Shown piece after piece: positions 23,603 through 31,258 of a stretch of 32,880 bases of DNA. The stretch comes from Roseibium sediminicola. Lineage in GTDB: Bacteria > Pseudomonadota > Alphaproteobacteria > Rhizobiales > Stappiaceae. The number at the start of each line of letters is the position of its first letter. The stretch's first letter is position 1. The DNA is taken from NCBI RefSeq assembly GCF_023156505.1, contig NZ_JALNMJ010000036.1, forward strand, positions 1 to 32,880, given 5' to 3'. A program made the position numbers and the translations under genes. The notes below the pieces were generated by a model that worked only from the letters and a program-made list of their open reading frames with translations, did not search any database and had not been told where the DNA came from.

Positions 23603-24952
23603 TCACTTGCCGATACAGAAATCCCGGAAGATGACATCGAGCAAATCTTCCACATCGATCCGCCCGGTGATCCGCCCGAGCGCATCCGCGGCCCGGCGCA
23701 GATCCTCCGCCCGGAGTTCGGTCGGCAAATGGTGAGAGTCGACCGCCGTCCGCAGGCCCGACAGGCACTCCTTCAGGTAATGCCGGTGCCGCTCTCGTGT
23801 CGCCAGAGGTGCCTCGCCTAAGGAAATGGTTTCCTCTGCAAAACGAGTCAGGCGGTTAAACAGCAGTGTCATGCCCTCCGCACTCTTGCTGGAACAAGCA
23901 ATCTCAACGATCGTTCCGGAAGAGTCTTGTTTCGGAAGAGTCTCAAGATCGCTCTTTGTCCGCACAGTCCAGACCGGCACATTGGCCCGCATATCCTCCG
24001 GCAGCCCAGCCGAGGGATCGTCTTGCGCCACGCCGCACGGTTCCACAGCCCATAGGATCAGGTCCGCCGCCCGCCCCTTTTCCTCGGCCCGTCTGATCCC
24101 TTCCTTTTCAACAACGCCCTCGGTCTGACGCAGACCGGCCGTGTCGACCAGGGTCACCGGATAGCCGCCAAGATCCAGATGCACTTCGATCACATCCCGG
24201 GTCGTGCCCGCTTCCTCCGTGACGATAGCAACATCCCGGCCGGCAATGGCATTCAGCAAGCTCGACTTGCCGGCATTGGGAGCACCCATCAGCACCACCT
24301 GCAGGCCGGAGCGCAGCCGTTCGCCACTCTTCGAGCGGACCAGGTGATCCTCGATCTCGTCATGCAGTTCGCTTGCCTCGCCCCAGACCTCGTCGGCGAC
24401 GCTGCCGGGTATGTCCTCTTCATCGGCAAAATCGAAGTCAGCCTCGATCATTGCCCGCATATGGATCAGCCGTTTGCGCCAGTCCTCGTAGAGCGCACCA
24501 AGCGCCCCGCCCATCTGCCGCAGCGCCTGCCGCCGCTGGCTTTCCGTTTCCGCGGCAATCAGGTCCGCCAGTCCCTCAACCTCGGTCAGGTCCATGCGCC
24601 CCCGGTCAAAGGCCCTTCGGGTGAACTCCCCTGCCTCCGCCGGCCGGCAATCTTCAAACCCGCCGAGCACCGCCAGCAGTCCACTGACCACCGCCCGGCC
24701 ACCATGACACTGGAACTCCGCCACGTCCTCGCCGGTAAAGCTGGCCGGCCCCTCGAAATAGAGAACAACCGCTTCATCCAGCACTTCACCCGTTTGGGGA
24801 TGCACCAGCCTGGCCAGCATGGCCTTGCGCGGGTCCGGCAGGCGGCCGGCCAGGCATTCGACGATCTCCCGGGTCCTGGGTCCGGACACACGGATCACCG
24901 CCACACCGGACGGCACCGCTCCGCTGGAAAGCGCAAAGATCGTGTCTGCCAT
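23603..24952 (-). CDS. mnmE: tRNA modification GTPase MnmE
   Basis: MnmE (TrmE), partner of MnmG in wobble-uridine modification. The 449-residue protein begins with the folate-binding N domain (DTIFALSSGAVPSGVAVIRVSGP), contains FQCHGGRAVV, then a GTPase domain inserted in a helical domain: G1 GAPNAGKSS (223-231), G2 GTTRD (249-253), G3 DTAG (270-273) and G4-like TKSD. The last four residues CIGK (446-449) are the functional Cys motif. The ATG at 24952 matches the family start. It is transcribed separately from mnmG, with parS-like sites on both sides. Confidence 0.97.
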   Translation of the reverse strand: MADTIFALSSGAVPSGVAVIRVSGPRTREIVECLAGRLPDPRKAMLARLVHPQTGEVLDEAVVLYFEGPASFTGEDVAEFQCHGGRAVVSGLLAVLGGFEDCRPAEAGEFTRRAFDRGRMDLTEVEGLADLIAAETESQRRQALRQMGGALGALYEDWRKRLIHMRAMIEADFDFADEEDIPGSVADEVWGEASELHDEIEDHLVRSKSGERLRSGLQVVLMGAPNAGKSSLLNAIAGRDVAIVTEEAGTTRDVIEVHLDLGGYPVTLVDTAGLRQTEGVVEKEGIRRAEEKGRAADLILWAVEPCGVAQDDPSAGLPEDMRANVPVWTVRTKSDLETLPKQDSSGTIVEIACSSKSAEGMTLLFNRLTRFAEETISLGEAPLATRERHRHYLKECLSGLRTAVDSHHLPTELRAEDLRRAADALGRITGRIDVEDLLDVIFRDFCIGK

Positions 24953-25087
24953 GTGTTCTCTTTCAACCGGCCTCAAAGATTGGACCGCTTCATTATCAAG
25001 TCTGGCCGCCGACCGGAAGATCATCCGCAGCCCGTTCCGCGGGCGAATCGAAGTTGAGGCCGGTTTCCGATTGCTCCGGGAAGAGAT

Positions 25088-25101
25088 GTTTCACGTGAAT
25101 C
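25088..25101 (-). promoter_or_regulatory. parS-like site, GATTC variant (reverse orientation)
   Basis: GTTTCACGTGAATC, the reverse complement of the GATTCACGTGAAAC variant, 135 bp upstream of the mnmE start. Confidence 0.75.
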
Positions 25102-25145
25102 AAATCACGCGGTCTGAGACCTAACCTGCCTAACAACCCCACTTC

Positions 25146-25255
25146 CGTCATCCTGAGGAGGTCCGCCAGGACCGTCTCGAAGGATGGGCCAAGAACTCCG
25201 TCAGAACATATAAACGATCCTTCGAGACAGCGCTGCGCGCTTCCTCAGGATGACG
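25146..25255. repeat. Dispersed palindrome, GTCATCCTGAGGA family, copy 2
   Basis: Outer arms CGTCATCCTGAGGA (25146-25159) and TCCTCAGGATGACG (25242-25255), inner arms GTCTCGAAGGAT (25174-25185) and ATCCTTCGAGAC (25217-25228). Same layout as the copy near holA. It lies in the 685-bp gene-free stretch 24953-25637 between mnmE and the acetyltransferase gene, which also contains copy 3 and three parS-like sites. Confidence 0.85.
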
Positions 25256-25377
25256 CTCTTGCTTGATTGAGAGACGTTGCCAAACAGTTGAATTACCCAA
25301 ATCGGAACCGATTCAAATCGCGGCTCCTGTGAGAATGGCACATCGTATTTCTCGACCTGCCTCACTACTCCCCCTGT

Positions 25378-25488
25378 CGACATCCTGAAGAGGTTCGTGG
25401 GGACCGTCTCGAAGGATGGGCCAGGAACTCCTCGGAGCAAGAAGCCCATCCTTTGAGACAGCGCATTCGCGCTTCCTCAGGATGACGC
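25378..25488. repeat. Dispersed palindrome, GTCATCCTGAGGA family, copy 3
   Basis: A diverged copy: left end GACATCCTGAAGAGG, inner arms GTCTCGAAGGATGGG and CCCATCCTTTGAGAC (one mismatch), right end TCCTCAGGATGACG. It is a near-tandem neighbour of copy 2, about 120 bp away. Confidence 0.8.
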
Positions 25489-25553
25489 TTTTTTGTACGG
25501 AGTCCCATAAGGGAATTGGGATCAACCCGTATCGGAGCCGATTCAAAAACACG

Positions 25554-25567
25554 GATTCACGTGAAAC
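25554..25567 (+). promoter_or_regulatory. parS-like site, GATTC variant
   Basis: GATTCACGTGAAAC between repeat copy 3 and the acetyltransferase gene. It forms an inverted pair with the site at 25602, 48 bp away. Confidence 0.75.
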
Positions 25568-25601
25568 AGAACCATGGCCTCAGCAAGCATTGTCCGTCGG
25601 T

Positions 25602-25615
25602 GTTTCACGTGAATC
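25602..25615 (-). promoter_or_regulatory. parS-like site, GATTC variant (reverse orientation)
   Basis: GTTTCACGTGAATC, opposite in direction to the site at 25554 and 22 bp past the 3' end of the acetyltransferase gene. Confidence 0.75.
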
Positions 25616-25637
25616 CCGCGCGCAACGATAACGTTCC

Positions 25638-26210
25638 CTAGCCGGTCTGCTTCTTCCAGTCCGCCTTGGACAACCGGTAAAGAACATGCATGGAGCATGG
25701 ATGATCTTCCGGGATCGCCGGGTGTCTAAAGTCACCGGCAAGGTCCCGTGCCATGCCGATCCGCTTCATGACCTTCTGCGATGGTAGATTGTCAGGAATC
25801 GTGAACGAGACGATCTCCTCAAGTCCCACCGTTTCAAATCCGAATCGAAGCCACGCCCGGGCAGCCTCGCTCGCATAACCCTTCCCCCAAGCGGATTGTT
25901 TCAGGCGCCAGCCGATTTCAACGCTCGGGTCGAATGGCGCCGGCATGTCGGGATTGGAACTGTTGAGCCCGACAAAGCCGATGAACTCACCTGTCTCCCT
26001 GATCTCGACCGGTAGCAGGCAAAATCCTTCTGCGTCCAATTTGTCCATGCTCTTGGAAATCAGCAGCGCTGACCGGTCCCGCGGCCAGAGATCCGGAAAG
26101 TAACGCATGACTTCTGGGTCGGCGCACATCTCGGCAAAGGGATCGAGATCTTCGTCTTTCCAGGAACGCAGGATCAGGCGCTCGGTCTCGAGCAGAAAAG
26201 TCTTGGTCAT
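25638..26210 (-). CDS. GNAT-family N-acetyltransferase (RimJ/RimL-like)
   Basis: A 190-residue acetyltransferase of the RimJ/RimL type: LLETERLILRSWKDEDLDPFAEMCADPEVMRYFP at the N-terminus, GFVGLNSS, EIGWRLKQSAWGKGYASEAARAWLRFGFE carrying the acetyl-CoA-binding Q/R-x-x-G-x-G/A loop, then SxxVMKRIGM. Such enzymes modify protein N-termini, ribosomal proteins, amino sugars or drugs; the substrate cannot be told here. I took the ATG at 26210, but 26219 is also possible and neither has a clear ribosome site. The gene is an extra one between mnmE and rho, flanked by parS-like sites. Confidence 0.85.
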   Translation of the reverse strand: MTKTFLLETERLILRSWKDEDLDPFAEMCADPEVMRYFPDLWPRDRSALLISKSMDKLDAEGFCLLPVEIRETGEFIGFVGLNSSNPDMPAPFDPSVEIGWRLKQSAWGKGYASEAARAWLRFGFETVGLEEIVSFTIPDNLPSQKVMKRIGMARDLAGDFRHPAIPEDHPCSMHVLYRLSKADWKKQTG

Positions 26211-26240
26211 GAAACGCATCCGAATCAAAAGGAAAATGAG

Positions 26241-26254
26241 GATTCACGTGAAAC
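26241..26254 (+). promoter_or_regulatory. parS-like site, GATTC variant
   Basis: GATTCACGTGAAAC in the 120-bp gap between the acetyltransferase start and the rho stop, 20 bp from the rho terminator hairpin. Confidence 0.75.
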
Positions 26255-26261
26255 AGCGAAC

Positions 26262-26306
26262 CTTAACAAAAAGTAAAGGCGCGAACCCTGCCCGGGCCGC
26301 GCCTTT
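26262..26306 (-). terminator. Rho-independent terminator downstream of rho
   Basis: On the minus strand a perfect 9-bp stem (AAAGGCGCG at 26275-26283 with CGCGCCTTT at 26298-26306, 14-base loop) is followed by TACTTTTTGTTAA. It lies 24 bp after the rho stop. Confidence 0.8.
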
Positions 26307-26330
26307 GGATAGTGTCGGATCCGGTTCGGA

Positions 26331-27596
26331 TCAAGTGTTCATGCTGTCGAAGAAATCGTCGTTGGACTTGGTCTGCTTCAGCTTGTCGAGCAGGAACTCG
26401 ACCGCGTCGACGGTGCCCATCGGGTTGAGGATCCGGCGCAGAACGAAGGTCTTCTTGAGACGCTCGTGCGGAACCAGAAGCTCTTCCTTGCGGGTGCCGG
26501 AGCGCTGGATGTCGATCGCCGGATAGACACGCTTGTCGGAAATCTTGCGGTCCAGGATAATTTCGGAGTTACCCGTGCCCTTGAACTCTTCGAAGATGAC
26601 TTCGTCCATACGGCTGCCGGTGTCGATCAGCGCGGTCGCGATGATGGTCAGCGAACCGCCCTCTTCGATGTTACGCGCGGCGCCGAAGAAACGCTTCGGC
26701 CGCTGCAGGGCGTTGGCGTCGACACCACCGGTCAGAACCTTACCGGAAGACGGCACGACAGTGTTGTAGGCACGGCCGAGACGGGTAATGGAATCCAGCA
26801 GGATAACAACGTCGCGGCCATGCTCGGTCAGGCGCTTGGCCTTCTCGATCACCATCTCGGCAACCTGCACGTGGCGGGAGGCCGGTTCGTCGAAGGTTGA
26901 CGAGACCACTTCACCGTTCACGGTACGCTGCATGTCGGTCACTTCTTCCGGACGCTCATCGATCAGGAGAACGATCAGGTAGCATTCCGGATGATTGGTG
27001 GTGATCGACTTGGCGATGTTCTGCAGGAAGACGGTCTTACCCGTGCGCGGCGGCGCGGTGATCAGGGCGCGCTGGCCCTTGCCGAGCGGCGCAACCAGGT
27101 CGATGACCCGGGAGGAGAGATCCTTGATGGTCGGATCTTCGATCTCCATCCGGAAGCGTTCGTCCGGATAAAGCGGTGTCAGATTGTCGAAGTGAACCTT
27201 ATGCCGGGCTTTTTCCGGATCTTCGAAATTGATGGTGTTCACTTTCAGAAGGGCGAAGTAGCGCTCGCCTTCTTTCGGGCTGCGAATCTGCCCTTCGACG
27301 GTGTCCCCTGTCCGCAGGGAAAAGCGGCGGATCTGCGAGGGCGAGACATAGATGTCGTCAGGGCCCGGCAGGTAATTCGCGTCGGGAGAGCGGAGGAAGC
27401 CGAAGCCGTCCTGCAGCACCTCGACGACGCCTTCGCCGATAATTTCCACATCCTGAGCCGCGAGGTTTTTCAGGATGGCGAACATCAGCTCCTGCTTGCG
27501 CATGGTGCTGGCGTTTTCGACTTCGAGCTCCTCGGCAACTTGGAGCAGCTCTGTCGGTGTTTTTGCTTTTAGATCTTTAAGTTTCATTTCCCGCAT
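26331..27596 (-). CDS. rho: Transcription termination factor Rho
   Basis: Rho is the hexameric RNA helicase that ends transcription at Rho-dependent sites. The 421-residue protein has the Rho N-terminal domain (LKDLKAKTPTELLQVAEELEVENASTMRKQELM, 5-38), the cold-shock RNA-binding part (GFGFLRSPDANYLPGPDDIYVS, 64-85), Walker A APPRTGKT (181-188), Walker B DVVILLDS (262-269) and the C-terminal GxAGEGG-type EEGGSLTIIATALIDTGSRMD. Without the insertion domain of actinobacterial homologues, its length is standard. The ATG at 27596 fits the family; one at 27587 is also possible. It is transcribed away from oriC. Confidence 0.98.
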   Translation of the reverse strand: MREMKLKDLKAKTPTELLQVAEELEVENASTMRKQELMFAILKNLAAQDVEIIGEGVVEVLQDGFGFLRSPDANYLPGPDDIYVSPSQIRRFSLRTGDTVEGQIRSPKEGERYFALLKVNTINFEDPEKARHKVHFDNLTPLYPDERFRMEIEDPTIKDLSSRVIDLVAPLGKGQRALITAPPRTGKTVFLQNIAKSITTNHPECYLIVLLIDERPEEVTDMQRTVNGEVVSSTFDEPASRHVQVAEMVIEKAKRLTEHGRDVVILLDSITRLGRAYNTVVPSSGKVLTGGVDANALQRPKRFFGAARNIEEGGSLTIIATALIDTGSRMDEVIFEEFKGTGNSEIILDRKISDKRVYPAIDIQRSGTRKEELLVPHERLKKTFVLRRILNPMGTVDAVEFLLDKLKQTKSNDDFFDSMNT

Positions 27597-27840
27597 CGAG
27601 TTTGGGTTCTTGATGTTGTTATGGATGATGTTCGGAAGGTCGTTCTGAGCCAGGAGAGATGGGTCGGCCAGAAGATATCTGAGAGACTTTTAGACGTGTC
27701 CAGATTGCACGGCGTCTGCGGAGCGATTGAAAACGAACGCTGCGCCGTTTGAAGATGGGCGGAAGATACGTTGTTTTATGTGAAAGCGCAAGCCGCGAAA
27801 TCTGCCACTTTTTAGGGTCAGGACAGATCAATCCAGCCAT

Positions 27841-27872
27841 GAAAAAGGCAGCCACCCTGCGGCAGCTGCCTT
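27841..27872 (-). terminator. Rho-independent terminator of the hemE-hemJ unit
   Basis: On the minus strand an 8-bp stem AAGGCAGC (27845-27852) with GCTGCCTT (27865-27872) and a 12-base loop is followed by TTTTTC. It lies 23 bp past the hemJ stop. The rest of the 299-bp gap to rho shows no gene. Confidence 0.8.
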
Positions 27873-27895
27873 GGTACTGCACCTGTACGGTCCGG

Positions 27896-28324
27896 TCAGA
27901 ACGGCTTGACGATCACGAAGATGACAATCCCGATCATCAACACAGTCGGCACCTCGTTGAGGATCCGGTAATAGCGCGCCGTTTTTTTGTTCTCATCCTT
28001 GGCGAAGGTCTTCACGCAGCGGCTCAGATGCCCATGCACACTGGACATCACAAGCACCAGGGCGAACTTGGCGTGAAACCAGCCGTCATGCCAGGCCTGC
28101 AGCTCCCAGGCCATCCACAGGCCGAACACCCAGGCCGCGATCATGGCCGGATTGATGATGGCTTTCAGAAGCCGTCGCTCCATCACCTTGAAGGTTTCGG
28201 ACTGGACCGAACCCGGTTCCGCATCGACGTGATAGACGAACAGCCGCGGCAGGTAGAGCATGCCCGCCATCCAGGCGATCACTGAAATCACATGCAGCGC
28301 CTTGATCCATAAAAACAGATCCAT
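27896..28324 (-). CDS. hemJ: Protoporphyrinogen oxidase HemJ
   Basis: HemJ oxidises protoporphyrinogen IX to protoporphyrin IX, the step before iron insertion in heme synthesis, and replaces HemG/HemY in many alphaproteobacteria. The 142-residue membrane protein has four predicted helices and family residues: LHVISVIAWMAGMLYLPRLFVYH (10-32) with His11 near the start, HAKFALVLVMSSVHGHL (84-100), and a C-terminal RILNEVPTVLMIGIVIFVIVKPF. It starts 3 bp after the hemE stop, so the two heme genes are cotranscribed. The acidic-to-neutral loop lengths match HemJ and not CopD proteins. Confidence 0.9.
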   Translation of the reverse strand: MDLFLWIKALHVISVIAWMAGMLYLPRLFVYHVDAEPGSVQSETFKVMERRLLKAIINPAMIAAWVFGLWMAWELQAWHDGWFHAKFALVLVMSSVHGHLSRCVKTFAKDENKKTARYYRILNEVPTVLMIGIVIFVIVKPF

Positions 28325-28327
28325 CGC

Positions 28328-29356
28328 CTAGCCCTTCCTGACCAGGTCGATCATGCGCGCCACATTGTCCGGATCCGCGTCCGGCGTCACGCCATGGCCG
28401 AGATTGAACACCAGCGGTCCCTTGTCGAAGGTTCTCAGAATATGCTCGACGCCTTCCTCCAGCGCCTGGCCTCCCGCGACCAGCCGCATCGGATCGAGAT
28501 TACCCTGGATCGGCACTTTCTTCTGGATCTCCAGAGCGACTTCGTCCGGAGCCGTCCAATCGAAACCGACCGCATCCACGCCGGTGCCTTCGATAAAAGC
28601 TTTCATCCGAGCGGAGGATGCCTTGGGGAAACCGATGATCTTGGCGTTTGGCCGCACAGCCTTCACACCTTCGACAATCCGTCGGGTCGGCTCGATCGAC
28701 CAGCGTTTGAAGCCTGCTCCATCCAGGACACCGGCCCAGGTATCGAAGATCTGAACCGCATCCGCGCCGGCATCGAGCTGACGGATCAAATAGCGGATCG
28801 AGGCAGTGACCAGCTGATCGATGAAGCGCTGCATCAGATCCGGATCCCGGTAGGCGCCGACACGCGCGGCAACCTGATCCTGGGTGGTATGACCGGCGAC
28901 AGAATAGCAAGCGACGGTCCAGGGAGCGCCACAGAAGCCCAGCAGGGTGGTTTCAGCGGGAAGCTCCGCCCGAAGACGCGAAACCGTCTCTATGACCGGT
29001 TTGAGATGATCCTCGGCCCGATCCTGTTCCAGACGGTCCAGGAGATCGGAAGACAGAGGTTCGAGAACCGGACCACGTCCTTCTTCAAAACGAACCGGGT
29101 ACCCGATGGCGTCCGGTACGACGAAGATGTCGGAAAACAGAATGCTTGCATCAAAGCCATACCGGCGGATCGGCTGGAGAGTGACCTCGGTTGCGAGATC
29201 GGGCGTATAGCAGAACTCCAGGAAGTTTGCCGCTTTCTTCCGGGTCTCTCTGTATTCGGGGAGATAGCGCCCTGCCTGACGCATCATCCAGACGGGTGGT
29301 GGCCAGAGCTTCTCTCCTGAGAGAACCCGCATCACGGCCCTGTCTTTGGATTTCAT
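28328..29356 (-). CDS. hemE: Uroporphyrinogen decarboxylase
   Basis: HemE removes four carboxyl groups from uroporphyrinogen III to give coproporphyrinogen III. The 342-residue TIM-barrel enzyme carries PVWMMRQAGRYLPEYR (21-36), the substrate-site GFCGAPWTVACYSVAG and the C-terminal FNLGHGVTPDADPDNVARMIDLVR. The ATG at 29356 is chosen for the family start and an AAGG ribosome site; a frame open to 29494 is not used because it would run into the origin region. hemE is the first gene left of the presumed oriC and is transcribed away from it, in an operon with hemJ. Confidence 0.97.
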   Translation of the reverse strand: MKSKDRAVMRVLSGEKLWPPPVWMMRQAGRYLPEYRETRKKAANFLEFCYTPDLATEVTLQPIRRYGFDASILFSDIFVVPDAIGYPVRFEEGRGPVLEPLSSDLLDRLEQDRAEDHLKPVIETVSRLRAELPAETTLLGFCGAPWTVACYSVAGHTTQDQVAARVGAYRDPDLMQRFIDQLVTASIRYLIRQLDAGADAVQIFDTWAGVLDGAGFKRWSIEPTRRIVEGVKAVRPNAKIIGFPKASSARMKAFIEGTGVDAVGFDWTAPDEVALEIQKKVPIQGNLDPMRLVAGGQALEEGVEHILRTFDKGPLVFNLGHGVTPDADPDNVARMIDLVRKG

Positions 29357-29780
29357 GAGGTCGCCTTTCCCACATTTCAAATCAATAAAGATTCTTATTT
29401 TGAATCTGTTTTTTTTATTAGAGCGTGGATTACCGGGATCATTTTCTGTCCACAATCCATGCCGCCGAATTTCTCGCCGGGAAAAATCCGCCACCTTGTT
29501 AAGTGGAATTCCTCCCCAGGAGTCGATAACAGGAAAAACATCTATGTTACAATCGCTTGTTGGTTTGTTTACGTTTCGTTAAGGAATTGGGCGCTGGTGG
29601 ATAGTCTGTCGATATGTCACAGCACTCTTGTGAATCCACATCCATGCACAACCGTTTCGGCATCGGTTTGCGCGCGTTTAAGTATTGTTAACAATTCCAG
29701 CTGAGCGGGCATAAACTTCGTGCTAGGCACTGGACTGGAACCAATTTGCCCAATTCATCAACAGGCCTGGGGATGACATC
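29357..29780. other. Presumed chromosomal replication origin (oriC), between hemE and ppsR
   Basis: This 424-bp gene-free interval is bounded by the divergent hemE and ppsR (DUF299), the pair that flanks the Caulobacter origin. It is AT-rich for this genome, especially 29373-29420, with runs such as AATCAATAAAG and a run of T at 29409-29416. Degenerate DnaA-box-like nonamers, each two mismatches from TTATCCACA, occur at 29424-29432, 29446-29454, 29596-29604 and 29632-29640. TTAA-N6-TTAA (29678-29691) is close to, but not, a CtrA box. GANTC sites lie at 29390, 29402, 29520 and 29632. Flanking genes on both sides point away. Evidence is context plus weak motifs. Confidence 0.75.
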
Positions 29781-30632
29781 GTGAACAAGTCGAGACACTA
29801 CTTCCATCTGCACCTGGTGTCCGACTCCACCGGCGAAACGCTGATGACCGTGGCCCGCGCCGCGACGGTCCAATACGAAAATGTCCAGGAAATCGAGCAT
29901 GTCTATCCGCTGGTGCGCTCGCAGAAACAGCTCGACCGGGTGATCAGCGAAATCAGCAAGGCGCCGGGCATTGTCCTCTACACCCTCGTGGACGAGGAGA
30001 TCTCAAAGCGGCTGGAACTCAAATGCCGGGAACTCGGCGTGCCGTTCGTGAACATCCTCGATCCGGTTTTCGCGGTGTTCCAGTCCTATCTGAACGTCAC
30101 CCAGACCCACCGGATCGGCGGTCAGCACGAGCTCGACGCGGAATATTTCCAGCGCATGGAAGCGCTCAACTACACCATGATGCATGACGACGGCCAGATC
30201 TGGGACGATCTGGAATCCGCCGATATCGTGTTGCTCGGCATATCACGCACGTCGAAAACCCCGACCTGCATCTATCTGGCCAACCGCGGCATCAAGGCCG
30301 CGAATGTGCCGCTGGTGCCGGGTATCCCCTTGCCCGACCATGTCAAGAAGCTGAAAAAACCGATGATTGTCGGCTTGATCGCCTCGGCCGAACGCATTCA
30401 ACAGATCCGGCGCAACCGCGTGCTGTCCCTGAATTCGGAAGGTTATAACGACACGTATATCGACCGGAAGGAGATTTCCCAGGAGATCAACATGACCCGG
30501 CGCTTGTGCTCGGAACAGGGATGGTCGCTGATCGACGTGACCCGCCGCTCCGTCGAGGAGACCGCCGCGGAGATCCTGACCCTTTTCAAGGACTACAAAA
30601 CCGGGCAGGAAGACAACCCGGAAAACCGATAA
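29781..30632 (+). CDS. ppsR: PEP synthase/pyruvate phosphate dikinase regulatory protein
   Basis: A bifunctional ADP-dependent kinase/phosphorylase of the DUF299 family that inactivates and reactivates phosphoenolpyruvate synthase or pyruvate phosphate dikinase by (de)phosphorylating a Thr next to the catalytic His. The 283-residue protein begins FHLHLVSDSTGETLMTVARAA, has the P-loop GISRTSKT (153-160), YLANRGIKAANVPLVPG, and a C-terminal YNDTYIDRKEISQEI stretch. The start is GTG with GGGGA upstream. It is the first gene right of oriC and leads ppsR-maf-aroE-coaE, all on the same strand with small gaps or overlaps. Confidence 0.93.
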   Translation: MNKSRHYFHLHLVSDSTGETLMTVARAATVQYENVQEIEHVYPLVRSQKQLDRVISEISKAPGIVLYTLVDEEISKRLELKCRELGVPFVNILDPVFAVFQSYLNVTQTHRIGGQHELDAEYFQRMEALNYTMMHDDGQIWDDLESADIVLLGISRTSKTPTCIYLANRGIKAANVPLVPGIPLPDHVKKLKKPMIVGLIASAERIQQIRRNRVLSLNSEGYNDTYIDRKEISQEINMTRRLCSEQGWSLIDVTRRSVEETAAEILTLFKDYKTGQEDNPENR

Positions 30633-30664
30633 GCCGCGAAGTGCGGCAAAACCGAGGGATGGAC

Positions 30665-31258
30665 ATGGCACTTGTCTTGGCAAGCGGCAGCAGGATCCGC
30701 GCAGAACTCCTGAAAAATGCCGGATTGACGATCGAGGTCGACCCGGCGGATGTGGATGAACGGGCTGTAGAAACGCCGCTTCTGGAAGCGAATTTCCTGC
30801 CCGAAGACATTGCGGCGGTTCTGGCGGAGGCCAAGGCCAACGATGTCAGTAACCGCCGGCGTGGCGATCTGGTCATCGGCGCCGACCAGATCCTTGCGTT
30901 TGAGGGCGAACGCCGGACCAAGCCGGAAGATATGGAGGCCGCCCGCCGGCAACTCCTGGCCTTTTCCGGCAAGACCCACGAACTGCATTCCGCCGTGGTG
31001 ATCTCGAAAGACGGCGAAGCCATCTGGCGGCAGGTAACCACCGCGCGTCTGACCATGCGGGTGCTGTCACCTGAATTCATCGGCCATTATCTCGCCAATG
31101 CCGGCGACGCGGTTCTTTCCAGCGTTGGCGCCTACCAGCTGGAAAGCCTTGGCGTGCAGCTGTTTGAGAAGATTGACGGCGATTATTTCACCATTCTCGG
31201 CCTGCCGCTGTTGCCGCTGCTGGCGGAACTGCGCGCGCTGAAGGTGATCGAGACATGA
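30665..31258 (+). CDS. maf: Maf-family nucleotide pyrophosphatase
   Basis: A Maf/HAM1-like nucleoside triphosphate pyrophosphatase that removes modified or non-canonical nucleotides. The 197-residue protein has the N-terminal LASGSRIRAELL (4-15), the catalytic GADQILAFEG (72-81) and SVGAYQLESLGVQLFEKIDGDYFTILGLPLLPLL at the C-terminus. I prefer the ATG at 30665, which has GAGGG six bases upstream, over the one at 30659, which overlaps that ribosome site. A longer frame from 30506 is inside ppsR and is rejected. The stop overlaps the aroE ATG by 4 bp. Confidence 0.93.
   Translation: MALVLASGSRIRAELLKNAGLTIEVDPADVDERAVETPLLEANFLPEDIAAVLAEAKANDVSNRRRGDLVIGADQILAFEGERRTKPEDMEAARRQLLAFSGKTHELHSAVVISKDGEAIWRQVTTARLTMRVLSPEFIGHYLANAGDAVLSSVGAYQLESLGVQLFEKIDGDYFTILGLPLLPLLAELRALKVIET

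Noticed and set aside
26869..26874. Another CACGTG, inside rho
   Set aside because: The flanks do not match parS beyond the central six bases.
29678..29691. CtrA box in oriC
   Set aside because: The spacing is TTAA-N6-TTAA, one base short of the consensus N7, so I do not call it.
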